Source: Streptococcus equi subsp. equi (GTDB lineage: Bacteria > Bacillota > Bacilli > Lactobacillales > Streptococcaceae). From it: DNA of 64,000 nucleotides. Under the pieces are notes generated by a model. The model worked only from the letters and a program-made list of their open reading frames with translations. It had not been told where the DNA came from and made no database searches. Both the position numbers and the translations under genes were made by a program. Below are positions 19,340-30,208 of the stretch, one piece after another (position 1 is the stretch's first letter; every line of letters begins with the position of its first letter). Where the stretch lies: contig LR134389.1 of NCBI GenBank assembly GCA_900637675.1, positions 1,178,001-1,242,000 of the forward strand, in the 5' to 3' direction.

Positions 19340-21471
19340 CTACTTTACAATCTCTTCTTTATAGTCACAGACTTCATTGCTACACACAACCTGCTTACCT
19401 CCACGAATTTTTTTCTCAACAAGGTAATCGCCTGACTTCGGACAAGACCGTCCTACCGGCAAATCCCACGAGGTAAAGTCACACTCAGGGTAGCGGTCGC
19501 AGCCATAGAAAATACGGTTACGCTTTGTTTTGCGCTCAATGACTTGGCCTTGCTGACAAGCTGGACAAGAAACTCCAATTTCCTTTGTGATGGCCTTTGT
19601 ATGATGGCACTCAGGAAAGTTACTACAAGCATAAAACTTGCCAAATCTACCCAGCTTAACAACCATCGGGTGGCCGCACAGCTCACAATCAAAACCAGCC
19701 GGCTCGTCCTTGATTTGAATTTTTTCGATCTCCGTTTCAGCCTTGGTTAACTCCTTAACAAATGGCTTGTAGAATTGGTCAATCACATTCTGCCAGGCTT
19801 CTTTGCCGATCTCTATCTGATCAAGCTTATCTTCCATATCAGCTGTAAATTTGACATCAACAATATCAGGGAAGAATTCCACAATCAATTGATTAACAAT
19901 TTCGCCTAATTCCGTCGGCTCAAAGCGTTTAGCAGCCAGCTTAACATAATAACGACGCTGAATCACATCGAGTGTTGGAGCATAGGTTGATGGCCTTCCA
20001 ACACCGTTTTCTTCCAGTGTTTTAATCAGGCTTGCTTCTGAATAACGAGCTGGCGGTTGAGTAAAGTGCTGTTCAGGTGTTAAGGTAACCTTTTTAACCA
20101 CTTCTCCTTCTGTCATTTCAGGAAGCATCTTGCTTTTATCAGAATCATTGTAAACAGCCATATAACCGTCAAATTTCATCTGACTGCCATTGGCAACAAA
20201 AAGGACACTATTTTGCTCTAGGTTAACCTTAACAGTATCAAACACAGCAGCTGTCATCTGACTAGCGACAAAGCGGTTCCAAATCAAGGTATAGAGCTTT
20301 AGCTGATCCTTATCTAAAAATTTAGCAATAGCCTCTGGCGTATGGTTCACATTAGATGGTCGAATAGCCTCATGAGCGTCTTGAGCACCAGTAGCATTTT
20401 TAACTCGATTGCCATGCTTAGAGTACTGACTACCGAAACGTTCAACAATAAAGCCTGCGGCATCATTTTGAGCAACTGGGCTGATACGAGTAGAGTCCGT
20501 ACGCATGTAAGTAATTAACCCTTGTGTTCCATTAGGACCAAGACTAATCCCCTCATAAAGCTGCTGAGCAACCATCATTGTTTTACGAGTCCGAAAGTTA
20601 ATCTTATTGGCTGCGTCCTGCTGCAATGAGGAGGTTGTATAAGGTAAAGGAGCATGACGCCTGCGTTCTTTTTTCTCAACCTTACTAACCATAAAATCAT
20701 CGCTACTTAATCGAGACAAAACAAGCTTAACATCATCATTGGTATTGAGCTTCATCTTTTTGCCATTGAGGCCGTAAAAGCTTGCTTGGAATTTTTTTGT
20801 CCCTTTTTTAAAGAGACCATCAATTGACCAATATTCTTCAGGAACAAAGGCCTTAATCTCATGCTCTCTGTCAATGATTAGCTTTAGAGCAACCGATTGC
20901 ACGCGCCCTGCTGAAAGCCCCTTTTTAACCTTTTTCCAGAGAATTGGCGAAATGGAATAACCAACAATACGATCCAGTACACGACGTGCCTGCTGTGAGT
21001 CAACCAAATCCATATCAATTTTTCTTGGGCCTTCAAAAGCTTCTTTGACGGCATCCTTTGTGATTTCATTGAAAACGACACGATTGTTATCATCAGGATC
21101 AAGTCCCAAAATATGTGATAAATGCCATGAAATGGCCTCTCCCTCACGATCCGGGTCACTTGCTAGATAAACCTTTTTAGCATTCTTTGCTTCTTTTTTT
21201 AAGGCATTAATCAGCGGACCCTTACCACGAATATTAATATACTGTGGCTCATAATGATTGTCAAAATCAATAGACATTGATGATTTTTTCAAATCACGAA
21301 TATGACCAACCGAGGCAACGACCTTATACTGACGTCCCAAATATTTTTCGATGGTTTTAGCCTTAGCAGGTGATTCAACAATGACTAGATTTTTTTAGCA
21401 GCTGCTGATTTTTTCTTTGTAGCAGATCTTTTCGTCTCTTGTTTTGACTTAGTTGCTGTTTTTGTTACCAA
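19340..21471 (-). CDS. topA: DNA topoisomerase I, frameshifted near the start in this sequence
   Basis: Type IA topoisomerase relaxing negative supercoils. The long frame (19340-21340) has the Toprim remainder ([14 protein letters not shown]), the catalytic region [12 protein letters not shown] and C-terminal CxxC zinc ribbons ([21 protein letters not shown]). Upstream, the N-terminus is read from TTG at 21471 ([25 protein letters not shown]), with AGGAAG before it, and the frame breaks at seven T (21390-21396). One added base gives [23 protein letters not shown], the invariant Toprim start. Since topA is essential in streptococci, the break is almost surely a sequencing error. Confidence 0.93.
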
Positions 21472-21571
21472 TTGACACACTTCCTATAACAGTTATGGTT
21501 AAAGCTTCTAGCATAATATCCCATTTTTTAAGAACTGTCAACAAAAAATTTTCTATAAATAGGAAGAAAAG

Positions 21572-22420
21572 TTAAGAATAGTGGTATTCTGAAAGAATGT
21601 CTCTGCCATGAGTGACACAGCTGGCACCATCTTTGATCAGCTTCAAACAGCCCGCCGATGTCCCATTAAGAATATTGTCAGGTACGACAAAAATATCACG
21701 TCCCTCTTCCATAGCTAGCTGACAGGTAATCAAAGAGCCAGAGCGCTGCTTAGCCTCAACAACAAGGACACCTCGACTAAGACCTGCGATAATACGGTTT
21801 CTTTCAGGGAAATGATAAGACAAGGCGGCCTCTCCAGCCCCATATTCACTGAGCACGAGATGACGCTGAGATAAAAACTCCTGTAGCTGGTGATTTTCCT
21901 TTGGATAGTAGCGATCTAGGCCAGTCCCGATAACAGCTATGGTTTGCCCACCTGCTTTCAAGCAAGCGAGATGAGCACTGGTATCAATACCTCTAGCAAG
22001 CCCGCTGACAATGACAAAGTGATTCTTAAGCTCTTTGATGATTTTGTAAACAGACCGCGTCCCAATTTCACTGGATTCTCTAGAGCCAACGACTGCCAGC
22101 TTAGGCTTTTCTAACAGGCTTAAATCACCTTGATAAAAGAGTAAAACAGGAGGATTATAGATTTCCCTCAGGGCCAATGGGTATTGCTTATCTAGGATAG
22201 ATAAGCTCGGAAACTGGTTGAATTCCTTTTTTAACAAGGCGACATTTAATTGCTTGTAGGTCTCAATAAATAAAACTGGATTTTTGCAGCAAGAAACCAC
22301 TGCCATATCTCTAAGGGATAGAGACTTGTTATTACGCTGCTGGTAGTCAATCAGGTTAAGAATATTTAAATTAGTTAGCCCAGCCTTTTTTAATTTATAA
22401 AGTTCAAAATTATTCATCAC
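21572..22420 (-). CDS. dprA: DNA processing protein DprA
   Basis: Recombination mediator that binds incoming single-stranded DNA during transformation and loads RecA. 282 residues. The Rossmann-like core shows VGSRESSEIGTRSVYKI, VSGLARGIDTSAHLACLKAGGQTIAVIGTGLD and FPERNRIIAGLSRGVLVVEAKQRSGSLIT, all hallmarks of the family, with a SAM-like N-terminal region. It lies upstream of topA on the same strand, the usual Firmicute order rnhB-dprA-topA. Confidence 0.95.
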   Translation of the reverse strand: MMNNFELYKLKKAGLTNLNILNLIDYQQRNNKSLSLRDMAVVSCCKNPVLFIETYKQLNVALLKKEFNQFPSLSILDKQYPLALREIYNPPVLLFYQGDLSLLEKPKLAVVGSRESSEIGTRSVYKIIKELKNHFVIVSGLARGIDTSAHLACLKAGGQTIAVIGTGLDRYYPKENHQLQEFLSQRHLVLSEYGAGEAALSYHFPERNRIIAGLSRGVLVVEAKQRSGSLITCQLAMEEGRDIFVVPDNILNGTSAGCLKLIKDGASCVTHGRDILSEYHYS

Positions 22421-22454
22421 TGTACCTCTCTAATGATTTATTCGTAAAAAAATT

Positions 22455-22484
22455 AAAAAAGCTCTGACTAAACAAAGCTTTTTG
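22455..22484. terminator. Hairpin terminator between rnhB and dprA
   Basis: AAAAAGCT pairs with AGCTTTTT around a 12-base loop, with A/T tracts on both sides. On the minus strand the T-tract follows the stem, so it could end rnhB transcripts before dprA. Confidence 0.55.
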
Positions 22485-22662
22485 CAAACTCTTGAGGAGC
22501 TGTACAGGATTCCAGCAAAAAAATCGAGGCCTCCTAGCCTTTGTATGAGCATTGTAGGGCAGCTCATCACATAGCATTCCATTGAAAAATACCAGAATTG
22601 TAGATCCACCTAGTGGCTATCGTTTTTGCTTTCGGCAGCTACCTTTTCTCAAAATGAGATTT

Positions 22663-23454
22663 TTAGCGTAAGATCATTGATTTTATCGGCTCAAAGCTTT
22701 GCCGATGAATTGGTGTGACACCATACTGGTGCAATCCCTGCAGGTGCTCCTTGGTCCCATAGCCGGCATTTTTAGCAAAGCCATAGCCTGGAAAGGCCTT
22801 ATCGTAATCAAGCATCAATCGATCTCTGGTAACCTTAGCCACAATAGAGGCTGCAGCGATTGACATAGAGCTCGCATCGCCTTTTATAATAGCCTGTTGA
22901 GGAATAGAAACCTCTAGTGTCATGGCATCAATGAGCAGGTAATCAGGCTTACTCACAGAGCCCTCCAGCTGATTAATGGCAGCTGTCATTGCTAATTTTG
23001 TTGCTTCATAGATATTAACCCGGTCAATGGTATGGTTGTCAATAATTCCAAGACCGATTCCCAACGCTTTCTTTTGAATGGCTTGGTAAATTGCTTCATG
23101 CTTAGCTTTAGGAATTTTTTTAGAATCATTTAGCCCCTTAATGGTGCAGCCCTTTGGCAGTATAACACAGGCTGCTACAACTGGTCCAGCCAGAGGACCT
23201 CGACCAACCTCATCTATACCAGCAATCGCTTGAAAGCCTTTTTGGTAAAGCGCCTGTTCATACGTCAACATCGCCTCAAGCCGGGCTTCCTCTTTTAAGA
23301 TAGCCTCTAAAGCCCTTTTTCTGCTAGATACAGCCTTTTGAACGCCAAGCCGCTTATCCGCCTTTAGCTCTTCAAAAAATGGATCAGAAAGACTAGAAAC
23401 AGCTTCTAGACGAGCTTTAATGTCTTTAATAGTCATTGCTGTCATCATCACCAA
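22663..23454 (-). CDS. rnhB: Ribonuclease HII
   Basis: Removes ribonucleotides from RNA/DNA hybrids and single misinserted ribonucleotides. The catalytic motif [19 protein letters not shown] carries the Asp-Glu pair, with the further acidic residue in YLLIDAM and [21 protein letters not shown]. Several ATG codons crowd the start (23454, 23448, 23445, 23436); 23436 (MTIKDI) fits the family start. The gene overlaps the end of rbgA by 11-29 bases, so coupling is likely. Confidence 0.95.
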   Translation of the reverse strand: MVMMTAMTIKDIKARLEAVSSLSDPFFEELKADKRLGVQKAVSSRKRALEAILKEEARLEAMLTYEQALYQKGFQAIAGIDEVGRGPLAGPVVAACVILPKGCTIKGLNDSKKIPKAKHEAIYQAIQKKALGIGLGIIDNHTIDRVNIYEATKLAMTAAINQLEGSVSKPDYLLIDAMTLEVSIPQQAIIKGDASSMSIAAASIVAKVTRDRLMLDYDKAFPGYGFAKNAGYGTKEHLQGLHQYGVTPIHRQSFEPIKSMILR

Positions 23455-24280
23455 CCTGATCTAAGGTGTACTGACCAAGTCTTCCATCACGAATATCCTT
23501 GATGAATAAGCTGTAAAAACGATCATAGTCTTCCTTAAAGCCAAGCTGACGTGTCAAGGACATGATGATTTCTGGAGCGTCAGCCTCTAGATCAATAGCC
23601 TTAAAACGCTTTAATAGGCGATTAGGATAATACTTCTTAAAATAATTCAATCCAAAAATCGTGACCTCGTCCATTGGCAACAGCTGATCCTTAATAGCCC
23701 CTGTCAGGGCTAATTTTAACCCAACCAATTCGTCTTCAAACTTTGGCCATAAGATACCCGGAGTATCCAATATCTCTAGTTCTTTATTGGATTTTAGCCA
23801 TTGCTGTCCCTTGGTCACTCCTGGCTTATTGCCTACTGTGGCAATTTTTTTTCCCGCCAAGCGATTCATCAGGGTTGATTTGCCAGCATTTGGAATGCCA
23901 ATAATCATGGTTCGTAGCGTTTCTTTTTGAATGCCTCGTTCTCTTAAGCGACGTAGTTTATCTGCCATCAATTCCTTAGCAGCCTCGGTGACCCTTTTGA
24001 CCGTAGCCTGTTCCTTAGCATTGATAGCTAATGTCTTAATCCCTTGCTTCTCATAATATTGTTGCCATTTCTTAGTATGCGTGTTATCTGCTAGATCAGC
24101 CTTATTAAGAAGCATTAGCTTGGGCTTATCTCCAACAATTTTGGTCAGCATAGGATTTTGACTTGATAAAGGTAGCCTAGCGTCTACTAAAATCGTCACA
24201 AAATCAACATGCTTAATATTTTCCTGTACCTGTCTCCTTGCCTTGGACATGTGTCCAGGAAACCATTGAATCGTAGCCAT
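23426..24280 (-). CDS. rbgA: Ribosome biogenesis GTPase A
   Basis: Circularly permuted GTPase required for late 50S assembly. It begins [20 protein letters not shown] at 24280 is preferred over the TTG at 24304 because it matches the family start and has AAAGGA upstream. The permuted G motifs appear as LNKADLAD (G4, ~residue 60), [12 protein letters not shown] (G1, ~125) and LDTPGILWP (G3, ~170). Upstream of rnhB, as in many streptococci. Confidence 0.95.
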   Translation of the reverse strand: MATIQWFPGHMSKARRQVQENIKHVDFVTILVDARLPLSSQNPMLTKIVGDKPKLMLLNKADLADNTHTKKWQQYYEKQGIKTLAINAKEQATVKRVTEAAKELMADKLRRLRERGIQKETLRTMIIGIPNAGKSTLMNRLAGKKIATVGNKPGVTKGQQWLKSNKELEILDTPGILWPKFEDELVGLKLALTGAIKDQLLPMDEVTIFGLNYFKKYYPNRLLKRFKAIDLEADAPEIIMSLTRQLGFKEDYDRFYSLFIKDIRDGRLGQYTLDQVGDDDSNDY

Positions 24281-24871
24281 GTGTGTAAAATCCTTTCGTA
24301 TCAAGGGTTTTTAGCCCCTCGTCTTTTAAAAATCATGCGAGTCACCAAAAATCACCAAATATTAAGCATTATCTCCAGACCAAGCGATATAATTGCAACT
24401 TGTTTTGGTTATTTTTAATGCCAACAATATCAAATGATTTCTAATGGTATCTGGCTTATAGCTATTCTCTGCTGAATAGATTGCCTCTTCAATTTTACCC
24501 TGTAATCTCGCTCAGCCTGTCTCCTGACCTTGCTTTTACATATGAAACTGTAATATTTTCCATTTTACCAGTTATATGATAAAGAAAATCAAAATAGTCG
24601 TAGTAGAATAAATTACTTTAAACTATTATAGCACGATTTCCCTTATTTTACTGCTAAATTATCCTTTGTAAAAGAAGATATTAATCGTTATAAAGACCAA
24701 AAAAGAGAAGACCAAAATGATCCCCTCTAGTCTTCTTTTCGGCATATTTTACCGTTATTTGGCCAACTTTCCACTAATGTGAGTAAAATTGTATTCTAAG
24801 CAAGCTTTACCTATTAACTTAGGAGAAAACATAATCTCTATAGCTAAAAATACCAAAAAAATTATGAATCA
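24281..24871. other. Intergenic region between rbgA and the bacteriocin remnant
   Basis: About 590 bases without a supported gene. Composition falls toward AT after 24580. Around 24697-24730 the string AAAAGAGAAGACCAAAATGATCC resembles the 3' end of ISL3 transposase genes (compare 16058-16080), so a small eroded IS tail is possible. Confidence 0.4.
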
Positions 24872-25504
24872 TTATCGCAAACTATCCATAGTGATCATTT
24901 CATCAGCCATTTCCCATATTGCTGGATTATGAGTTGCTACGATGATTAATCTGTTAGCGTCACGAAGAGACAGTACAATCTCCATAATCAACTTGGACGT
25001 GGTTGGATCTATTGAAGCCGTTGGTTCATCTGCCAAAATAAATGGCGGATTTTTTAAGATGATCTTTGCTAAGGCAACTCGTTGTGACTAACCCCCAGAT
25101 AGCTCAAAAATGCGTTTATCTAGGTTCAGATAGGATAAACCTACACGTTCTAAGGCCTGTTTCTGTCTCATCGTTTGCTCAGATTTATTCAATTTTTGAC
25201 CAATGAGACCAAGTTTGAGGTTTTCTTCAATCGTTTGATTTTCAATCAAACCAAAATTTTGGAATAGGTAACCCAATTCATGACGGAAAAAATCACTAGA
25301 TTTATAGCTGGCTAAGTCTTTGTCTCGGTAAAAAATAGTCCCATGATAAGGTTCTAATTTCCCCATCATGTTCATCAAGGTTGTTTTCCCGCTACCGCTT
25401 GAACCAATCAAAGCATAGACTTTTCCAACCTCAAATGTCATTGAAAGATTAGAAAATAGCTCTCGTTCTCCAAAAGATTTACTCACTTGTTTAAGTTCAA
25501 TCAT
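24872..25504 (-). pseudogene. Bacteriocin-export-type ABC ATPase with nonsense codon
   Basis: ATP-binding subunit of the putative bacteriocin export type (lactococcin 972 group). Walker A GSSGSGKTTLMN, Q-loop LFQNFGLIENQT and the signature ELSGG are present. A TAG right after LSGG (25088-25090) replaces what should be GAG (LSGGE-QRVALAK). The same frame then continues with Walker B FILADEPTASID and the switch histidine IIVATHN, ending at 24872. The change is a substitution. Without Walker B the short product would be inactive. Confidence 0.85.
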
Positions 25505-25505
25505 G

Positions 25506-26689
25506 TTAACCTCCTTTCAAAACAAGCATGGACATCTTGTTTTCTTTCTGCATTTGAACATGTAATTGTAAAAGAGATAGGCCAGTGAAGAGCAACAATA
25601 CTAAGAAAGCAATCACTATCTCTACTTGAAGGAATACACTCGCAACAAATCCGAGTAAAAAGACACCCAATTGAGCCAGGAGGTAATTCCGATGGATTTC
25701 TAAAAATCTTAGTCCAGCAATACGTTTGATGACAATGGCACGTCTAAATTCTTCAAAGTAGAGCCTATTCATGGTGTTAAACAACAAGATTGAGGTTGCT
25801 ATCCCAAGCACAGCTCCCGCAAGCATTATCCAACGTTCCCTCTGGATATTATTCAACAATGTGATGTAGTTCTGGTATCCTGATTGCATTTCTGAGACCC
25901 AATTTTCAATGCCCTGTCTCTGGATAAGCTCCTGGGCATCGGACAACTGATTAAAGAGGACATAATTCTGTACCGCGTCAAACCAAAACATGACGGACTG
26001 AGGTCCAGTTGACTGGGGTGTTACGACAATGATAATCGGATCTTTCAGAAACTGTTGATAGGAAATAGGTGTCGTATTATACACAAAACGGTCTTGGCCT
26101 GATTCCAAATAAGCCACCGTCGCAATCATTTGCTGTCGACCATCTTGACTAGACATGCGACTAGTTAAGTCGTCTTCAAAAACAGATTTGTAATGTTCTT
26201 CCTCTGAACGGAGATGCTCAGGCAAGAGCAAGACAAATTCCCCTACTGCGAGGTGATTCAGTTTTTGTTCAATAGCCGTATCTACAGGGATGTTTTGACG
26301 CTCCAAGTATTGCGGTGTGACAATAAGGACATTGCCATTTGGGCTGTAATCTTGCCATTCTGTAGAAGTTGTCAAGTTTTTGGAAAAGTCTTAGCCTTTG
26401 TTATCAATACTTGAGTAGCACCTATGTTTTTCAGATTAGCTTGCTCTTGTAACTGTTCTGAGCTATTAAATGCTGTCATTTCAACGGTGATATTTTCAGT
26501 TGATTCTGCCTGCTTGTTATCTTCTTTTGTTGGAGATTCTGGACGTTTCTCAAAATAAAAATAATTATAAAGCTGTTGAGCCGTTACTCCTCCACCAGCC
26601 CAGCCAGCAACAGGTTGACCATTCTTCAGATATAGTATTGTTGGTGTTCCTGGGATTCCAACTGTTTTAAATAAAAACTCCTGAGCTGA
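25506..26689 (-). pseudogene. Bacteriocin-associated membrane protein joined to a thioredoxin-like piece, 5' end removed by IS3
   Basis: Two frames meet at five T (26377-26381). One added base joins TKAKTFPK to [15 protein letters not shown]. The C-terminal part (25506-26375) resembles the seven-helix bacteriocin-associated integral membrane family: a large extracytoplasmic domain, one helix near residue 185, and two or three more at the end. The N-terminal part ([17 protein letters not shown]...) has a thioredoxin-like look, as in bacteriocin transport accessory proteins. Whether this is a true fusion or a deletion joint is unclear. The gene runs into the IS3 end at 26690 and lacks its start. 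Confidence 0.6.
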
Positions 26690-26743
26690 TGAACTGCCCC
26701 CCAAAAGTTAGACATAAAATCTAACAATTGGGGGGCTATTTTT

Positions 26744-27259
26744 ATGACATTGAGTTATGAAGACAAGGTTCAAATCTATGAGCTACGGCACATTGGAAAG
26801 TCCATTAAATGCTTATCAGAAAAGTTTAGTATTGCAGAATCTGACCTCAAATACATGATTCGCCTGATTGACAGGTATGGGTTAGCCATTGTCCAAAAAG
26901 GTAAGAATAGTTATTATTCTCCAGAACTGAAGCAAGAGATAATAGATAAAGTTCTGATTGATGGTCAATCTCAAAAACAGACGTCCTTAGACTATGCTTT
27001 ACCAAATTCTAGTATGCTTTCAAGGTGGATAGCGCAATACAAGAAAAACGGCTATACTATTCTTGAGAAAAGAAGAGGGAGGCCACCAAAGATGGGACGT
27101 CAACCAAAGAAGACTTTAGAACAAATGACAGAGTTGGAGCGACTCCAAAAAGAATTAGACTACCTTAGAGCGGAGAATGCTGTGCTAAAAAAGCTGAGAG
27201 AATACCGGTTGAGGGACGAAGCAAAGCTCAAAGAGCAACAGAAATCATCCAAGAATTAA
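26744..27259 (+). CDS. IS3-family OrfA (copy 2)
   Basis: Amino-acid sequence identical to the OrfA at 14114-14629: paired helix-turn-helix regions and a C-terminal coiled coil. The slippery A6G run is at 27187-27193. Confidence 0.9.
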   Translation: MTLSYEDKVQIYELRHIGKSIKCLSEKFSIAESDLKYMIRLIDRYGLAIVQKGKNSYYSPELKQEIIDKVLIDGQSQKQTSLDYALPNSSMLSRWIAQYKKNGYTILEKRRGRPPKMGRQPKKTLEQMTELERLQKELDYLRAENAVLKKLREYRLRDEAKLKEQQKSSKN

Positions 27260-27282
27260 TCGGTCAATTTTCTCTAGCAACT

Positions 27283-28086
27283 TTGCTTGAAATCCTTGAT
27301 TTATCGCGGTCAACCTATTATTATCAAGTCAAGCAACTAGCTCAAGAAGATAAGGACATGGACTTAAAGGAGCTCATTCAAGGCATCTATGATGAACATC
27401 ATGGCAATTATGGCTATCGTCGCATTCATCTGGAACTAAGAAATCGTGGTTTTATCGTCAATCACAAAAAAGTACAACGTTTGATGACTGTCATGGGCTT
27501 AAAAGCTCGTATCCGTCGTAAGCGCAAGTATTCTTCTTACAAAGGTGAGGTTGGCAAAAAGGCTGATAATCTGATTAAACGTCAGTTTGAAGGTTCTAAG
27601 CCCTACGAGAAGTGCTATACCGATGTGACGGAATTTACCTTACCTGAGGGGAAACTCTATCTATCGCCTGTTCTTGACGGCTATAACAGTGAGATTATTG
27701 ATTTCACCCTGTCTCGATCGCCTGACTTGAAGCAAGTACAAACCATGCTTGAGAAGGCTTTTCCAGCGGATTCGTACAATGGAACGATTCTCCACAGCGA
27801 TCAAGGCTGGCAATATCAACATCAGTCTTATCATCACTTTTTGGAGACTAAAGGCATTCGTCCATCCATGTCTCGCAAGGGAAATAGTCCAGATAATGGG
27901 ATGATGGAGTCCTTCTTTGGTATTCTCAAATCTGAGATGTTTTACGGCCTTGAGACAACTTATCAATCCCTTAATGAGCTTGAACAAGCTATTACAGATT
28001 ACATTTTTTACTACAACAACAAACGCATTAAAGCAAAGCTAAAAGGACTTAGCCCTGTGCAATACAGAACTAAATCCTTTCACTAA
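27283..28086 (+). CDS. IS3-family transposase OrfB (copy 2)
   Basis: Identical to the OrfB at 13287-14090, with the complete DDE catalytic set (YTDVTEF, LHSDQGWQ, MMESFFGIL). The upstream frame is open and overlaps orfA, so an OrfAB fusion by -1 frameshift is expected. Intact, so this copy could supply transposase for the pair. Confidence 0.93.
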   Translation: MLEILDLSRSTYYYQVKQLAQEDKDMDLKELIQGIYDEHHGNYGYRRIHLELRNRGFIVNHKKVQRLMTVMGLKARIRRKRKYSSYKGEVGKKADNLIKRQFEGSKPYEKCYTDVTEFTLPEGKLYLSPVLDGYNSEIIDFTLSRSPDLKQVQTMLEKAFPADSYNGTILHSDQGWQYQHQSYHHFLETKGIRPSMSRKGNSPDNGMMESFFGILKSEMFYGLETTYQSLNELEQAITDYIFYYNNKRIKAKLKGLSPVQYRTKSFH

Positions 28087-28118
28087 TATGTCGTGTCCAA
28101 CTTTTGGGGGTCAGTACA

Positions 28119-29004
28119 TAATTGCATCATGAGTATTTTCTACTCTTATCCAATCTTCTTTCTCTCTTTCTATCTGTTTTTTATTTTTATAGTTTAAGGT
28201 AACACTTTTGCCTTGCAAGGTGTTCCCAATATATACTTCATTTTCTATAATTCTGTTTACTGACTTTGCTGACCAATTACCACCTTTTATATTTTGAAAT
28301 CCATTACACTTAAAGCCTTGACTTTCTTTATATTTCCTCGGAGTCAAAACACCTAAGTGATTTAATTCATCTGCGATTGCCTTTGAGGAATATCCCAAGA
28401 GCTTCATATCAAATATATTTTTGATGTTAGGAGCAGCTTGTTCATCAACCACCAACTTATTTTTATTCTCATCAGATTTTTTATATCCATAAGGTGCAAA
28501 AGCACTGATAAAATCCCCTTTTTCTCTTTTTATCTTCTGAGAACTCTTTACTTTATTGGAAATATCTCGGCAATAGCTGTCGTTGATAAAGTTTTTTATA
28601 GGGAGTATTAGATGTGTATCATTCATATCCGCACTTTTACTATCATAGTTGTCATTTACAGATATAAATCTTATCCCGTTTTCCGGAAATATTCTTTGTA
28701 TATATTTCCCTGCTTCTATATAATCTCTTCCAAATCTTGATAGGTCTTTTACAATAATCGTATCAAATTTCTTATCATAAGCATCATTTATCATTTCTTT
28801 AAAATTAGGACGATCAAAAGTTGCTCCTGAATATCCGTCATCAACATACTCTTTGATAATTATAAATTGATTTTTCTTTGCGTAAGAATTTATCATCTCT
28901 CTTTGGTTGGATATAGAATTACTTTCTGTTTTTTCTCCATCTTCTTTTGAAAGCCTCAAATACATAACTGCAATATTTTCTTTATTTACACTGTCTTTAA
29001 ACAT
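28119..29004 (-). pseudogene. Large serine recombinase, C-terminus cut off by IS3
   Basis: Site-specific recombinase of the TndX/TnpX-like group used by conjugative and mobilizable elements. The catalytic domain is complete: Ser19 in YLRLSKEDG, then DDGYSGATFDRP and DLSRFGRDYIEAG (about residues 60-105). The recombinase domain follows (PYGYKK...; NHLGVLTPRKY; ENEVYIGNTLQGK). The frame enters the IS end after WIRVENTHDAI; family members are usually above 500 residues, so a few hundred C-terminal residues (zinc ribbon, coiled coil) are missing. It probably was the integrase of the element to its right, and its loss may fix that element in place. Confidence 0.88.
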
Positions 29005-29102
29005 AAAAAAGCCTCCTTAAATTCAATTTACATACAATAAATCGAACCAAGGTTAGGCTTCCACAAAAATATTATAACGCTCCTTATATTTTTTGTCAGC
29101 CC

Positions 29103-29270
29103 CTAATAGACAGAAAATTTTTCTTTGATGTATTCCTCTACTAAATTTTCTAAGCTCAATCCATTTTCATTAAATTTAACTTCGATATTCCAACCATCAA
29201 TTTGATTTATTGTCTGTTTATCTTTTTTATCTATTTCCATCTTAATATCTATATTATGTTCTTCACACAT
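29103..29270 (-). CDS. Small conserved-looking ICE protein (55 aa)
   Basis: Acidic 55-residue frame MCEEHNIDIKMEID... ending KEKFSVY, with AAGGAGAAG 6 bases before the ATG. It lies between the recombinase and the sigma-like gene, where small uncharacterised genes are usual in clostridial-type conjugative elements. No domain recognised. Confidence 0.55.
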   Translation of the reverse strand: MCEEHNIDIKMEIDKKDKQTINQIDGWNIEVKFNENGLSLENLVEEYIKEKFSVY

Positions 29271-29725
29271 AATATCTTCTCCTTATCTTCAATATTTTTA
29301 AGTTTTATGACATTGACAAGTGCATTGGCTGCTACATAGGAATTTCACCTCCGCCTCTTTTCAAGATGAGCCGGCTTCAACTGTAGAAGTATCATTATCC
29401 CCATTAGTATCATCGCACAAGAGTTGCCACCCTCTTTTTATACAGACTTATTTATCGCTCCAAACCTTATATCCTCTACAAATGTAGGTATTCATTTAAA
29501 TCAATTTAACTTAGCAGGTTTATCTTGGCGTAAGTTTATAAATTGCTCCACTACTGGTTAAAGTCTTGTCTTGGTCTATTCAGTTGTCAAAGATCAAATC
29601 TATATATAACGAGGTAATAAAAGTCCCTCTATATATAAACCTTACTTTCAGGACAACTTTTAACACTATTTTTGAAAAATTTTCAAAAATAGAGGACAGA
29701 GATGTTTCCCTGCCCTCTACTTAAT
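29271..29725. other. Intergenic region with a 27-bp palindrome
   Basis: Mostly noncoding and AT-rich. At 29666-29692 there is a palindrome with 13-base arms (CTATTTTTGAAAA / TTTTCAAAAATAG, one A between). It lies just downstream of the sigma-like gene on the minus strand and may be its terminator, although no clear T-tract follows. Confidence 0.5.
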
Positions 29726-30127
29726 TTACTTATCCAAAAATTTTCTCAGCTTTTCTAAAATCTTATTTCTTAATCTACTGATTTTCATTGGATTTGTGTC
29801 TCTTTGTTTTGCAACTTCTGTGAGAGTTTTATCATCAAAATATAGTGCTTCAATTAGTTTTCTCTCTTCATCATTTAAACTGTCTAATGCATAATACAGA
29901 TCTTCTATCAGCATTTTTGTTTCAATGATTTTTTCAACATCAACAGTATTATCTGCAATATCTACAATACTTGTGTTAAAGTCTCCAAAACGAAATACGC
30001 CATGCTTTCTATCCAATCTCTTTAAATGAGTTTCATGATTAAGCCCTTTTTTATATGCTCTATACACTTCGTCAGGTACATAAATCTTTTGACCTTTTAC
30101 ATAGATATATTTTCTTTTAACTGCCAT
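29726..30127 (-). CDS. Sigma-70-like region 4 protein of the ICE
   Basis: About 133 residues from ATG 30127, chosen because AAAAAGGAGGG lies before it (an in-frame ATG at 30208 has none). The C-terminal half has a sigma region 4-like helix-turn-helix (LNDEERKLIEALYFDDKTLTEVAKQRDTN..., about residues 85-125). Proteins of this type sit near the recombinase in many Tn916/Tn1549-like elements and may regulate excision. Exact target unknown. Confidence 0.7.
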   Translation of the reverse strand: MAVKRKYIYVKGQKIYVPDEVYRAYKKGLNHETHLKRLDRKHGVFRFGDFNTSIVDIADNTVDVEKIIETKMLIEDLYYALDSLNDEERKLIEALYFDDKTLTEVAKQRDTNPMKISRLRNKILEKLRKFLDK

Positions 30128-30208
30128 TTGTAAAGCCCTCCTTTTTATCAAAAATTTCAAACTTATTTTTTGAATAAAAAAGGAGGACCTCTGCATTTTG
30201 ACGTGCAA

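Larger units (their letters stand above)
26690..28118 (+). mobile_element. IS3-family insertion sequence, copy 2 (1429 bp)
   Basis: Same ends and same proteins as copy 1, in the opposite orientation. The flanking triplets differ (TGA left, TAA right), so there is no target duplication. Genes are cut on both sides, a bacteriocin-type gene on the left and a recombinase on the right. This suggests the copy took part in a deletion or recombination after insertion. Confidence 0.93.

Noticed and set aside
21340..21471. topA as a truncated gene starting inside the Toprim domain
   Set aside because: The missing N-terminus is present in another frame just upstream with a ribosome site; an error in a T7 run is far more likely.
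24697..24740. Second ISL3 remnant after rbgA
   Set aside because: Similarity covers only about 30 bases of the transposase end and no terminus could be placed; mentioned only as a possibility.
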